The notes below the pieces were generated by a model, which worked only from the letters and a program-made list of their open reading frames with translations, was not told the DNA's origin and did not search any database. From NCBI GenBank assembly GCA_015520395.1, contig WAQG01000184.1, forward strand, positions 1-5,541: a stretch of DNA of 5,541 bases, in the 5' to 3' direction. Origin of the DNA: Candidatus Geoarchaeota archaeon. GTDB taxonomy: Archaea > Thermoproteota > Thermoprotei > Gearchaeales > WAQG01. This document shows positions 5,220 through 5,541 of the stretch, piece after piece; position 1 is the stretch's first letter, and every line of letters starts with the position of its first letter. A program made the position numbers and the translations under genes.

Positions 5220-5541
5220 ATGATAAGGGCTAAGTCGGCCATAATAGTCTCTAAGGCGGACCCAGCCGGGATGACGATAAAGAAGGTTCTGCTAAGCCTC
5301 TACTCCTTCAAGAGGGATAAAGACGGAATATACTGGTATGGTAACACCCCTTTGGTCGAGGTGGAGAAGCCATCAGTCTACTCGGACGGGCTTGAGGAGA
5401 TGGTGGATGCCGAGCTATATGTCTTCGCTACACGCCACGCCTCAGAGAGCGGCTTCCCAGCCCTCCTAACCCATCCCCCGGGAAACTGGACGGATGAGGT
5501 GAAGCTGGGTGGAAGGCCTAGAAGGATATGTGTGGCCCCAG
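5220..5541 (+). CDS. dtdA: D-aminoacyl-tRNA deacylase, GEK1/DTD2 type (3' end outside window)
   Basis: This enzyme removes D-amino acids wrongly attached to tRNA, keeping translation homochiral. The archaeal/plant DTD2 (GEK1) family is a metal-associated cytoplasmic deacylase unrelated to bacterial DTD. The window shows the first 107 residues. MIRAKSAIIVSKADPAGMTI is the typical N-terminal strand and helix. The diagnostic segment is LYVFATRHASESGFPALLTH (66-85) followed by PPGNW (86-90), which corresponds to the family's 'FASRHSS....PALTTH..GNW'. R72, H73 and H85 are the conserved candidates for binding or catalysis. The gene begins 10 bp after herA with its own ribosome binding site and no visible promoter, so it is probably the last or next gene of the operon. 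No break or frameshift is seen up to the edge. Confidence 0.88.
   Translation, partial: MIRAKSAIIVSKADPAGMTIKKVLLSLYSFKRDKDGIYWYGNTPLVEVEKPSVYSDGLEEMVDAELYVFATRHASESGFPALLTHPPGNWTDEVKLGGRPRRICVAP

Noticed and set aside
1..5541. CRISPR array, tRNA, rRNA or complete insertion sequence
   Set aside because: I found no regularly spaced direct repeats, no tRNA T-arm motif, no rRNA-like stretch and no transposase motif on either strand.

Overview
The window looks like chromosomal DNA from a thermophilic archaeon, most likely of the Crenarchaeota/TACK type. The support is a NurA-HerA DNA-end-processing operon, an archaeal-type D-aminoacyl-tRNA deacylase (GEK1/DTD2 family), A/T-rich TATA boxes placed for leaderless transcripts, GGAGGTG-type ribosome binding sites inside the operon, and heavy use of AGG/AGA arginine and ATA isoleucine codons. 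I cannot name the species. All supported genes lie on the + strand.

Layout. 1-172: the last 56 codons of a gene entering from the left, with a proline-rich end, not firmly identified. 173-454: A/T-rich spacer with two TATA-like elements, a perfect 6-bp-arm palindrome and one copy of a short repeat. 455-1366: an unrecognised protein with one N-terminal membrane segment, a Thr/Ser/Pro-rich linker and an outside domain with four cysteines. 1367-1653: a second spacer with nested inverted repeats, a 15-bp palindrome, two opposing open frames of doubtful status and the nurA promoter. 1654-5209: three overlapping genes: NurA nuclease, a 210-residue protein with a probable HAS-barrel, and a HerA hexameric helicase. 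From 5220: the start of dtdA, cut by the right edge.

How the genes work together. HerA and NurA are established partners: HerA is a hexameric DNA translocase and NurA a nuclease, together resecting DNA ends for recombination repair. The middle gene overlaps both neighbours, so the three proteins are probably made together. HAS-barrels sit at the N-terminus of HerA, so a free HAS-barrel protein encoded between the partners is a good candidate for an extra subunit or adaptor. This is the most interesting feature here. The nuclease also carries an unusual four-cysteine cluster that could hold a metal or Fe-S centre. dtdA follows herA by 10 bp and may be co-transcribed, although its function is translation quality control. 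mre11 and rad50, common neighbours of herA and nurA in archaea, are not directly adjacent.
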